64,000 nucleotides of DNA from Burkholderia guangdongensis (lineage in GTDB: Bacteria > Pseudomonadota > Gammaproteobacteria > Burkholderiales > Burkholderiaceae). The position numbers and the translations under genes are program-made. Shown piece by piece: positions 16,156 through 24,125 of this stretch (the stretch's first letter is position 1; each line of letters begins with the position of its first letter). Under the pieces are notes generated by a model that did not search any database, was not told where the DNA came from, and was given only the letters and a program-made list of their open reading frames with translations. The stretch spans positions 1-64,000 of the forward strand of contig NZ_JACBNX010000007.1 in the NCBI RefSeq assembly GCF_013403875.1, read 5' to 3'.

Positions 16156-18138
16156 CTAGAACGAGTCGGGTGCGCTGATGCTGTTGCGGAAGTTCTGGTT
16201 GTCCCAGAACCGCACGCCGTACGCGTTCCTGTCGCGCAACTGCACGAGCCGGAACGTGCCCGTGGACGTATTGGCCGCCTGGAATGTACTGCCCGACGGC
16301 GCGTTGACCGTCACCGACGTTGCGCCGGCCGGCACCGACGCAGTATTGAGCAACGCGCCGCTGTTCGTGCCCGTCTCGACCAGTGCTACAGACACGGGCG
16401 GCTGCCCCACCGCAGGCGTGAAGTCCACTGGCACCGACGCGACCGCGCCGGCTTCCGAGCCGTTCGCGCTCAGGAAGTTCGACACGACGTCCGAGCCAAG
16501 CGTCGCCCATGGCGCCTGCGCACCCAATGTCGCGTCGGCGGGCGGCGTCACGTTGACAACGCTCACCTGGTCGAGCTGATTCCCGCTGCTGTCGTATAGC
16601 GTGAACGTGTAGGTCGAATCCGCGGGCAACGTGCTCACGTCGAGCGGCGCCGCGCTCCAGTAGCCTCGCCTCGGCGGCGTGAACGTCGCCGACGGCGACA
16701 CCGTCGCCCACGACCAGCGAAACTCATTCGTATCGTCGCCGGCGAGCGCCGGGCTCTTCGGCGGCGACGACGGCTGCGTGCCGGGAATCGTCAGCGAGTC
16801 GTCGCCGACGACGCTCGAGCGCATCATGTACAGGCCGCCAGCCGGCAGCCCCGGACCGGTCACGAGCGCCGAGTAGATATTCGTGCCGTTCGGGCCATTC
16901 AGGTTCACGTTCAGGTTCACGCCCGCATCATAGAAGTTCACGTCCGGATTGCCGGTGCTGTTCACGAATGAGTCATAGAATATCCGCCGCGTGACGCGCG
17001 TCTGCGCGGAGATGTCGTACTTCAGCTGGTTGCCGATCACGTCCCATGCGACCTGCGTGCCGCCCGGCAGCGTGATCGTCGTCGGCACCGCCTGCACACG
17101 CGTCGCGAACATGTACTGCGCGACGCTCGAGCCGCTGCCGATCGAATACGGAACGCGGATCGTCGCACTCGATCCGTCGGCGGCGATCGAAACGATCTGC
17201 GGCGTGCCGAGCGCGAGCGACGTCGACTTCAGGTCGGTATCGAACTGCTGGATGTTCGTGTAGCCGTTGTCCATGTACGCGGCATCGAACACCTCGGAGC
17301 AGGCCGCGCTGTTCGAGCCGGTCAGGCACGCGGTCATCGCCGGTGCGAGCGCGCTCAGGTATGCGGACAGGTTCGAGAAGTTCGTCGCGAACGCGCTGGA
17401 TGGCGCTGGAATCGGCGGCGGTGGGCTGTTTGCGCCGGCGGTGCTGAGTGTCAGGAAGCCGGCGCCCTGCGTCGTGCCGGCGGGCAGCGGCAGCTTGCTC
17501 GCGAGATAAGTCGCCGCGCCCTGCTGCTCGATCTGCACGAGATCGATCACCGCGTCGGCACCGGTGTGGTTCGCGGTGAACGGCGTCGACACTGCGTCGA
17601 ACGTGCCCGTCACGCCGTTCGCGGAGAGCAGTTTCCCGAGATACGTGTCGAGCGTCGCCGATGCCTTCTGCGCACTCGCCGACGTGACCGAAGACAGCGA
17701 CACCGGCGCGCCCGGCGTCACAAAATCGAGCGCGTTACCGTCGGGCGTCTGCAGCGCGGCGATCGCGGTCGTCAGCGTCGTCACGTTCGCGACCGACGTG
17801 CTGCCGCCCGCCGGCAAACTCGGCAAGGCGGTGACGAGCTGGCTCACCTGCCCGGTCGGATCGGTCGCGACGAGCGCGACGGGCGCGGTCAGCTTCGTCG
17901 TGTCGAGCGTGTAGTTTCCGTTCGCGTCGGCAGTGGCGGAGGCGGTCGCGCCGTTGACGTCGGTCGCCGCGACGAGCGCGTTCGCGACCGGATTGCCGCT
18001 CGCGACCGTTCCCTGGATCGATGCGTTTTGCGCGGGCGTCGAGCCGCCGCCGCTGTTGCTGCCCCCGCCGCACGCGACGAGCATGCAGGCGGCCGCGATC
18101 GCGGTCAGAGTGCCGCGTGACTGGTTGGTGTAAGACAT
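16156..18138 (-). CDS. Large surface/periplasmic lipoprotein with carboxypeptidase-regulatory-like domain
   Basis: A 660-residue lipoprotein. The signal ends in the lipobox MLVAC (Cys about 23), followed by a GGGSNSGGGS linker typical of outer-membrane lipoproteins. Residues about 40-110 form a beta-sandwich like carboxypeptidase-regulatory/Ig-like domains (IQGTVASGNPVANALV ... ANGNYTLD). The rest is Ser/Thr/Ala-rich, predicted mostly beta, and includes a PPPPIPAP linker near 240. No catalytic motif is seen, so a binding or structural surface role is most likely. It is monocistronic, with a hairpin after it. Confidence 0.8.
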   Translation of the reverse strand: MSYTNQSRGTLTAIAAACMLVACGGGSNSGGGSTPAQNASIQGTVASGNPVANALVAATDVNGATASATADANGNYTLDTTKLTAPVALVATDPTGQVSQLVTALPSLPAGGSTSVANVTTLTTAIAALQTPDGNALDFVTPGAPVSLSSVTSASAQKASATLDTYLGKLLSANGVTGTFDAVSTPFTANHTGADAVIDLVQIEQQGAATYLASKLPLPAGTTQGAGFLTLSTAGANSPPPPIPAPSSAFATNFSNLSAYLSALAPAMTACLTGSNSAACSEVFDAAYMDNGYTNIQQFDTDLKSTSLALGTPQIVSIAADGSSATIRVPYSIGSGSSVAQYMFATRVQAVPTTITLPGGTQVAWDVIGNQLKYDISAQTRVTRRIFYDSFVNSTGNPDVNFYDAGVNLNVNLNGPNGTNIYSALVTGPGLPAGGLYMMRSSVVGDDSLTIPGTQPSSPPKSPALAGDDTNEFRWSWATVSPSATFTPPRRGYWSAAPLDVSTLPADSTYTFTLYDSSGNQLDQVSVVNVTPPADATLGAQAPWATLGSDVVSNFLSANGSEAGAVASVPVDFTPAVGQPPVSVALVETGTNSGALLNTASVPAGATSVTVNAPSGSTFQAANTSTGTFRLVQLRDRNAYGVRFWDNQNFRNSISAPDSF

Positions 18139-18485
18139 GACTCCCCCTGTTCATCAGGCAAATACAGACGTGATGTGCAATGCGCGTAGTTCTGAATCTA
18201 GTCGCCGCATCGAAGGGGAGTCATGCCTCATTTGCGGGGGGGAAAAGTCCTGATGCGGCGTGATATCCGGTTCTGTTTGCGTGGGCTCGCCAACATGGCG
18301 TCGGTTGTTTGAAATACAGCCGTCAGGGATTCGCATGATATGCGCTCCCGCACGCGTCGTGCCGATGCGGTGCGGTGTTAACGCGAATTGTCGACCTGAT
18401 TTCGATGCGCGATGTACCGCCCAATGACGGCACCGCTCGCAAGGCGCTGCGCGACCTCACGATGAGGTCTTTGGGACCGACACAC
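18139..18485. other. Intergenic region between the large lipoprotein gene and the LuxR gene
   Basis: About 350 bp that should hold the promoter of the lipoprotein gene and the 3' end of the luxR transcript (both genes are on the minus strand). I see no clear -35/-10 pair, RNA gene, hairpin or open frame of coding character. Confidence 0.4.
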
Positions 18486-19610
18486 TCAGGGCGGCGGCAC
18501 CATCGCGTACCTGAGCACGAGCGAGACGAGCTCGCCCTGGCGATGCGTGCTGGTCTTCAGCATCACTGTCTTCAACATGCTTCGGATCGTGTGCTTGCTG
18601 ACACCCTTGCGAAACGCGATTGTGTCAAGATCGTCGCCGTTCGCAAGCTCGCTTGCGAGCCTCGCCTCGGCCGGCGTCAAGCCGAACAACGCCTGCAATG
18701 ACTCGACCTGTGCGCTGCCTTGTTCCCCATCGGACACGAGTAGCATCGCCATCGGGACGCTCGCGATGGCGCCTAGCTCGCCGGCTTGCACGGGCGCAAC
18801 GCGCACCGAGAGCGGTCGGCCGCCGGCTCGCGGCACTGCAAGCGCCCACAACTCGCTTGGGCGCCTGAAGATGATCTCGCGACGGGAATTCTCACCAATC
18901 CGCGCGAGCAACTTATGCGTCATTTCGGGCGACTCGCAGCACAGCCGCCCCTGACGTTCGAGCAGGCCTTGGTCTCTGCGCAGCAACTCGACGGCTGGCC
19001 GGTTCGCATACAACACCTTGCCACTCGCGTCAGTCAACAGCAGTGGCGTGACGAGGCTGTCGAGCGCTGCGAGTGCCATGTCGCGCCGGATCGCCTGTGT
19101 GAGAAACGTCGAGCGCATTTGCAGCGCGCGCTGCAGATGCGGAATCAACCGTTGCAGATGTCGCCTCTCGGGTTCGCCGAACTCGCCTGCCGTGCCGTTG
19201 TGATGAACGCCGATCAGCGCGACTTCGTTCTCGCCGACCGACATCGAAGACGCCACGACATGAACGATATCGGCCTTTCTGAAGAACGCATAGTGCTCAG
19301 TGCGATTGAGCGCGCGGGCCGTCATCAGCTCGTGCGAAATCCAGGCCTGACCGAACGGTCTCGTGAGCGCATAATTCGACCAGATATCGACACTCCGATA
19401 ATGCTCACGATATTCGTCAACCATCGAGGGTTCGACATTATCAGTGATCCCAATGACACGAACGTCCCTGCCGTTCCTGACCTGTAGCGTGCAACTGTGT
19501 GTCGAGAAGGATTCTGCGATCAGGCGGCTGACATCGTTCCACCGCGTGTCATCCATCGCGGCACCGTAAAGCTCAGTTAAGAGTCGGCTGAATTCATCAA
19601 GCGCCATCAT
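18486..19610 (-). CDS. LuxR-family transcriptional regulator
   Basis: A 374-residue regulator. The N-terminal 160 residues are a GAF/PAS-like sensory region (RLLTELYGAAMDDTRWNDVSRLI ... VGENEVALIGVHHNG), then a PAS-like segment near 185-215 (LTDASGKVLYANRPAVELL). The C-terminal LuxR/GerE helix-turn-helix (about 305-365) has FGLTPAEARLASELANG ... TIAFRKGVSKHTIRSMLKTVMLKT. It binds DNA as a solo regulator; no LuxI gene is in the window. Start at 19610 (MMALDE) or one codon later. A truncated paralogue of its N-terminal domain lies on the other strand just upstream. Confidence 0.88.
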   Translation of the reverse strand: MMALDEFSRLLTELYGAAMDDTRWNDVSRLIAESFSTHSCTLQVRNGRDVRVIGITDNVEPSMVDEYREHYRSVDIWSNYALTRPFGQAWISHELMTARALNRTEHYAFFRKADIVHVVASSMSVGENEVALIGVHHNGTAGEFGEPERRHLQRLIPHLQRALQMRSTFLTQAIRRDMALAALDSLVTPLLLTDASGKVLYANRPAVELLRRDQGLLERQGRLCCESPEMTHKLLARIGENSRREIIFRRPSELWALAVPRAGGRPLSVRVAPVQAGELGAIASVPMAMLLVSDGEQGSAQVESLQALFGLTPAEARLASELANGDDLDTIAFRKGVSKHTIRSMLKTVMLKTSTHRQGELVSLVLRYAMVPPP

Positions 19611-19762
19611 GTGGACACCCCGGGCTCAATCATTCCGACGTGCTCGATTTTTTGGATGCGGTCTGCCTCGTTCGACGGAGGCCTAACTCACTTGGATCAT
19701 GCGACCCTTACGCATCGAGCCTAGCATGAAACTGGCTCGCGCTGCCGAACATGACTTTCCTG

Positions 19763-20053
19763 ATGAGCGATGCGCACACCACATCTCGGATCTCGGGGCA
19801 GGCCATGAACGGCATCGACGCAAACGCGCTGTCGACGTTGATTCATCTGGTTTATGTGGTGGCATGGGCCCCGACGAAATGGCGGGTCTTTCTCGACCGG
19901 TTCGCGACGGCGGCCGGAGCCGAGGGTAGCGTGCTGTTTACTCACGATTTTTGCGACTCGTCGGTCGTGCTCGACGACGCTGCGCCGATGGAATACATGC
20001 GCTTTGATCCGGCCTTCAGCGAGCGGGAGCCGCGCGTCGGCACCGGGCTCTAG
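19763..20053 (+). pseudogene. Truncated LuxR-type regulator, N-terminal domain remnant
   Basis: An open frame of about 96 residues whose body (NALSTLIHLVYVVAWAPTKW, then FLDRFATAAGAEGSVLFTHDF and DDAAPMEYMRFDPAF) matches the N-terminal sensory region of the LuxR regulators of which the neighbour at 18486-19610 is an example. The frame ends after REPRVGTGL, where a full-length protein would continue with the rest of the sensory domain and the helix-turn-helix. Neither is found in other frames before 20290. It is probably a gene remnant; a short functional protein cannot be excluded. Confidence 0.6.
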
Positions 20054-20289
20054 GTCGGGCGGCTGTGCTCGGTCACGCGGACTTCGGCGAGGGCCACGCT
20101 GGTGCACGAGGCAACCGGCCTCGCTGACGAGACGGCGGCGGATTCTATCGCAACAATTGGCTAGCCGAAACCGGTCGCGCGCATCGACGGAGTTCGGCCA
20201 GTTTGAAACATTCGACGACCCCGACCAGATTGCCAGCAATCGTTGGCATATAGTTGCAGCCGAACATCAGCGTAAGCCATCGGCCACCA

Positions 20290-21216
20290 TTACTGCGCGA
20301 GCATCAGGTTCAGGTTCTGAACCGCAGCGCCGGCTGCGCCTTTGCCGAGATTATCGAAAACCGCGGATAGGAGAACGTGCCCGTGTTCCATATTAGGAAA
20401 CACGCTTAAGCGCATATCGTCCGTACCGTTCAGTGCCTGCGGATCCAGCTGCTTTAAACCGCACGATTCGTGCAGCGGCAAGACATCTACATGGGCCGCC
20501 CCGGCATAGTGGCGTGCGAGGCACGCGTGTAACGTGGCGCCGTCTACATTGGGTGCCAGCAGCCGCGCATCCAAGGGCACCGTTAGCACGATACCCTGGC
20601 GGAACCCACCATACGCAGGGACGAAGATCGGACGCCGCGCGAGTCCGGCGTGCTGCTGGATCTCCGGGGTGTGCTTGTGCGCGAGCTCCAGACCATACAC
20701 CTGGTACGACGGTGCGTTGACAGCACCCGGCCCCTCGTGTTCTTCCACGCCGGCACGCCCGCGTCCGGAGTAACCAGACACCGCGTAAATGCTGACCGAG
20801 TAGTTCCCTGGAATGAGCCCGGCGTGCAGCAGGGGACGCAGCAGGCCAATTGCACCGGTCGGATAGCAACCTGGATTGGTGACCCGACGTGCGGTCGCAA
20901 TGCGCTCAGCCTGTCCCGGAGTCATTTCCGGAAAGCCGTATGTCCAGTCCGGCTGTGTACGATGGGCGGAACTTGCGTCGATTACTCTGACGGCAGGGTT
21001 CACAATGGCGTCCACCGCCTCGCGCGCGGCGTCATCGGGCAGGCAGAGGATGGCGATGTCGCAGGCGTTGATGGCTTCGGCGCGACGCCTGGAATCCTTG
21101 CGTTCCGCCGCGGGAAGCGTGACCAGTTTCAGATCGGTCCGGCCGCGAAGCCGTTCGTGAATTTGCAACCCGGTGGTGCCTTGGTCGCCGTCGATGAAAA
21201 CAAGGGGAGAGCTCAT
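20290..21216 (-). CDS. argC: N-acetyl-gamma-glutamyl-phosphate reductase, type 2
   Basis: A 308-residue NADP-dependent reductase for the third step of arginine synthesis (N-acetylglutamyl phosphate to semialdehyde). Visible are an N-terminal GDQGTTG dinucleotide-binding loop, [16 protein letters not shown], the active-site NPGCYPTG with C117, [10 protein letters not shown] and a late PLHESCGL segment. Length and these motifs match the shorter type 2 ArgC, distinct from the usual proteobacterial enzyme of about 340 residues. It is divergent from a lysR gene, the usual setting for regulation by that LysR. No other arginine genes are in the window. Confidence 0.92.
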   Translation of the reverse strand: MSSPLVFIDGDQGTTGLQIHERLRGRTDLKLVTLPAAERKDSRRRAEAINACDIAILCLPDDAAREAVDAIVNPAVRVIDASSAHRTQPDWTYGFPEMTPGQAERIATARRVTNPGCYPTGAIGLLRPLLHAGLIPGNYSVSIYAVSGYSGRGRAGVEEHEGPGAVNAPSYQVYGLELAHKHTPEIQQHAGLARRPIFVPAYGGFRQGIVLTVPLDARLLAPNVDGATLHACLARHYAGAAHVDVLPLHESCGLKQLDPQALNGTDDMRLSVFPNMEHGHVLLSAVFDNLGKGAAGAAVQNLNLMLAQ

Positions 21217-21297
21217 GCGCGCGATACTCCGGTGACTGGTAACGGGTGGAACGAGCCTGTCATCTTCCGCACACCGCTAGAATAGCGAAAGTTGAAT

Positions 21298-21328
21298 TTC
21301 ATAACCTGAACATTCAGTTTTTCTGAAT
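21298..21328. promoter_or_regulatory. Palindromic elements between argC and lysR, candidate LysR operators
   Basis: Two dyads stand side by side in the 124-bp divergent region. TTCA-N5-TGAA (21298-21310) fits the T-N11-A LysR box, and ATTCAG-N5-CTGAAT (21312-21328) has a T5 centre. Position between the two divergent starts suggests an operator for the adjacent LysR protein, by inference. Confidence 0.55.
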
Positions 21329-21340
21329 CGGGATGTCGAC

Positions 21341-22225
21341 ATGCGAGAGATCAGCCTGGACCGCTTGCGCACCCTGGTCGCTATTGCCGACCGTGGCTCA
21401 TTCGCCGATGCGGCGCGTGCGTTGCATCTGGCGCCACCAACGGTCAGCCTCCACATCGCTGAACTGGAAGAGCGCATCGGGGCTCCACTCCTGTCGCGCA
21501 AGCGTGGACATGTTCGGCCGTCGGCAACAGGCGAGTTGTTGGTCGAGCGCGCACGTCGACTGTTGGCCGACGCGGAACAGGCGTTAGACGATGTTCACCG
21601 CCAGGTTCAAGGGCTTGTCGGCCGCGTTCGGCTCGGAGCATCGACGGGCGCGATTGCGCATCTTTTGCCGCAAGCGCTTGAAGTGCTGCGTCAGCACCAT
21701 CCCGCTATCGATATTCAGATCGCGGTACTCACCTCGCATGAAACGCTAACCCGATTGGCGGATGGGACGCTGGATATTGGGCTGGTCGCACTGCCTCAGC
21801 CTCCGGTGGCTGGACTCGTGATAAAGCCTTGGCGCCGCGATCCCGTGATGGCCTTTGTGCCGGCGCATTGGCAGTGTCCGGCTCGCATTACGCCTGAATG
21901 GCTCGCCGCTCAACCTCTCATTCTCAATGATGCGACCACGCGTCTCTCGCGTCTGACTGCAGAGTGGTTTGCGACCGGAGGGCACCATCCCGCGCCGCGC
22001 ATTCAGCTCAATTACAACGACGCGATCAAGAGTCTGGTAGCGGCAGGTTATGGCGCGGCGCTATTGCCTCATGAGGCCACTACGCCATTACCCGACAGGC
22101 GCATTGTCATGCGTCCACTGCGTCCGGCGCTGTGGCGTCGGCTCGGCATTGCGCATCGTGCGGGGCACGTCGAGCGTTCCACGCAACATGTACTCGATGC
22201 ATTGTGGGATCTGCGATTAGTGTAG
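21341..22225 (+). CDS. LysR-family transcriptional regulator
   Basis: A 294-residue LysR protein. The N-terminal winged helix-turn-helix (1-65) reads LDRLRTLVAIADRGSFADAA ... PPTVSLHIAELEERIGAPLL. A linker helix and the two-lobe effector-binding domain follow (about 90-290: GRVRLGASTGAIAHLLPQAL, DIGLVALPQP). The ATG at 21341 gives the standard N-terminus. It is divergent from argC type 2 with palindromes between them, so it probably controls argC and itself; the inducer is unknown. Confidence 0.92.
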   Translation: MREISLDRLRTLVAIADRGSFADAARALHLAPPTVSLHIAELEERIGAPLLSRKRGHVRPSATGELLVERARRLLADAEQALDDVHRQVQGLVGRVRLGASTGAIAHLLPQALEVLRQHHPAIDIQIAVLTSHETLTRLADGTLDIGLVALPQPPVAGLVIKPWRRDPVMAFVPAHWQCPARITPEWLAAQPLILNDATTRLSRLTAEWFATGGHHPAPRIQLNYNDAIKSLVAAGYGAALLPHEATTPLPDRRIVMRPLRPALWRRLGIAHRAGHVERSTQHVLDALWDLRLV

Positions 22226-22475
22226 GAGTTTGCCCTTCGCGCTTGAGAGCGGCCAGGAGCGGCCAGTCGACATCACCGCGTAGATCGTCGACACCCATTA
22301 GCGGGCCTCTACGTTATGTGCGTCATGCCACATATCCGATTTCCGCGATCAGCGTACAATGAAAATGGCAGAAGGCCGTAGTCCACGTCTGACGCGAGGC
22401 TGTCGCACTCGCGTCCGAGCACTTCCGTCGTACCGACCTAAAAAGAAAATAAATCGGCACATCAGGAGCCTGACC

Positions 22476-22841
22476 ATGAACAAACTGCTTGCCATCCTGC
22501 TCTTCATCCCCGCAGCCGTTTTTGCACAGGGAACGACGTTTCCCGAAGGTTCCACCGCGCCGAGCGCGTCCGACATCCAACAACACCTTTCCGGCAAGAC
22601 ATTCGACATCAAACTTGCCGATGGCACCATGTGGCATGTCCAATATGGTGCAAGCGGAGACTACGACTTCAAGTCGAGCAAGGGATTTTCCGATCACGGC
22701 GACTGGACGGCCAAGGACGGCAAGATCTGTAGCAAAGGCAACAAGATTCCCTACTCCTGTAACGACGTTCGCATGAAAGGCGACGACCTGTTTCTCAAAC
22801 GCGACAGCGGCGAGATAATCCAGTTCGTCGAATCGCACTGA
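22476..22841 (+). CDS. Small periplasmic protein, unknown
   Basis: A 121-residue exported protein. Signal peptide about 1-18 (NKLLAILLFIPAAVFAQ). The mature part is small and probably beta-rich (LSGKTFDIKLADGTMWHVQYG, DYDFKSSKGFSDHGDWTAKDGKIC), with two Cys residues (KICSKG and YSCND) that could form a disulfide. The start is fixed by the signal peptide and a CAGGAG site; the open frame continues upstream. No function is assigned; its general look is that of small secreted proteins of unknown function. Confidence 0.75.
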   Translation: MNKLLAILLFIPAAVFAQGTTFPEGSTAPSASDIQQHLSGKTFDIKLADGTMWHVQYGASGDYDFKSSKGFSDHGDWTAKDGKICSKGNKIPYSCNDVRMKGDDLFLKRDSGEIIQFVESH

Positions 22842-22992
22842 ATCCCGCCGGGAGGAAGGCCACGGATCGGGCGGCTACAGTTCTGTACGCGTATCCCTAC
22901 GGTGACCACGCTGACGAAGAGGGTCTGCCACATTCCAGTCGGCAGCGTCGGGTTGCCTGGTACAGCTTTGATTCGGCCGTGGCCGCCACCAC

Positions 22993-23850
22993 ATGATTGA
23001 TCCCGTCATGAGCTCACGTCCCTGGTTTCTTTGCTTCCGTGTTGCCGCTGCGCGGACGCGATGCGCGGGTGCGTGGCTCCTCGCGATCGTGCTGGCACTG
23101 TACTGTTATCCGGCTTGCGCACAAAACCTCCCGAAGATAGTCGACCTCCCTACTCGTCCCGGTGTCACCCAGCGGATTCTTTTCATTTCGCCCGAAGCGC
23201 CAAAGGCGGCAGCAATTCTCTACGCCGGAGGGCATGGTGGCCTGCAACTGGACCGGGATGGAAAGTTTGGTTGGGGGGAAGACAACTTCCTCGTGCGTAC
23301 CAGAATGCTGTTCGTCAACAATGGCATTGCCGTAGCAGTCATCGACGCGCCGAGTGACAGGCAGTCGGCGCCATATCTCAACGGCTTTCGACTCACGCGG
23401 GAACATGCCGACGATGCGCGCGCCGTCATCGCGTGGTTGAGGGAGCAGATGCACGTACCAGTCTGGCTTGTCGGAACCAGCCGCGGCACACAATCTGTAG
23501 CTTCCATCGCCATTGCGCTAGCCGACGGCGGCGGCGTAGACGGCATCGTATTGACCTCCACCATCCTTCGAGACGATAGGGGCGGCGATCCGGTCACGAA
23601 CATGAATCTCGCTGACATCAAGATTCCGGTGCTGGTCGTGCATCACGAGGAAGACGGTTGTAAGTATTGTCCCGTGTCTGAAACGGATTCCCTCATGCGC
23701 AAGTTGACCCAATCGCCCAGAGCGAACTTGATGATCGTGTCCGGAGGCATGTCTCAAGGGGACCCATGCGAAGCGTTTGGCTATCACGGCTTCAATGGCA
23801 TAGAGGGGGCCGTCGTCAATGCGATCTCCGCGTGGATGCTCGCGCGTTGA
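22993..23850 (+). CDS. Exported alpha/beta-hydrolase
   Basis: A 285-residue protein with a long signal peptide (about 1-43, hydrophobic AWLLAIVLALYCYPACAQ). The core shows a GGHGGL oxyanion region, a nucleophile elbow VGTSRGT (S163), an acidic strand VVHHEEDGCKYC and a terminal His in GYHGFNG. It shares this whole pattern with the gene at 31595-32383 (VGTSRGT, SNEHDGC, HGYLG), so both belong to one small exported hydrolase family. It should cleave an ester or similar bond in the periplasm; substrate unknown. A second ATG at 23008 is possible. Confidence 0.82.
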   Translation: MIDPVMSSRPWFLCFRVAAARTRCAGAWLLAIVLALYCYPACAQNLPKIVDLPTRPGVTQRILFISPEAPKAAAILYAGGHGGLQLDRDGKFGWGEDNFLVRTRMLFVNNGIAVAVIDAPSDRQSAPYLNGFRLTREHADDARAVIAWLREQMHVPVWLVGTSRGTQSVASIAIALADGGGVDGIVLTSTILRDDRGGDPVTNMNLADIKIPVLVVHHEEDGCKYCPVSETDSLMRKLTQSPRANLMIVSGGMSQGDPCEAFGYHGFNGIEGAVVNAISAWMLAR

Positions 23851-24125
23851 GCACACTGGGAGTGACACCGCACGTGTCCTGATTGCGGGGACTGTCAGCT
23901 TCTTCGCGACAACTCACTGAAATGGGTTAGCGATGATTTTCGGCCACCTGACTGTTCTCGCCGCGCTCGCGTATCAGGTCGTGACGGTCCACGGCTGACC
24001 GTCCGGTCTTCGGCCGGGCATGGCGGCGGGCCCCGCCGGTCGGCGCGAGCGCCGCCTCGTCTTGCTGCCGGCTGATACGGCGCCTAATGTTTAAAGCGCA
24101 GGTATCAGGCAAAGGATGGGGCCAT

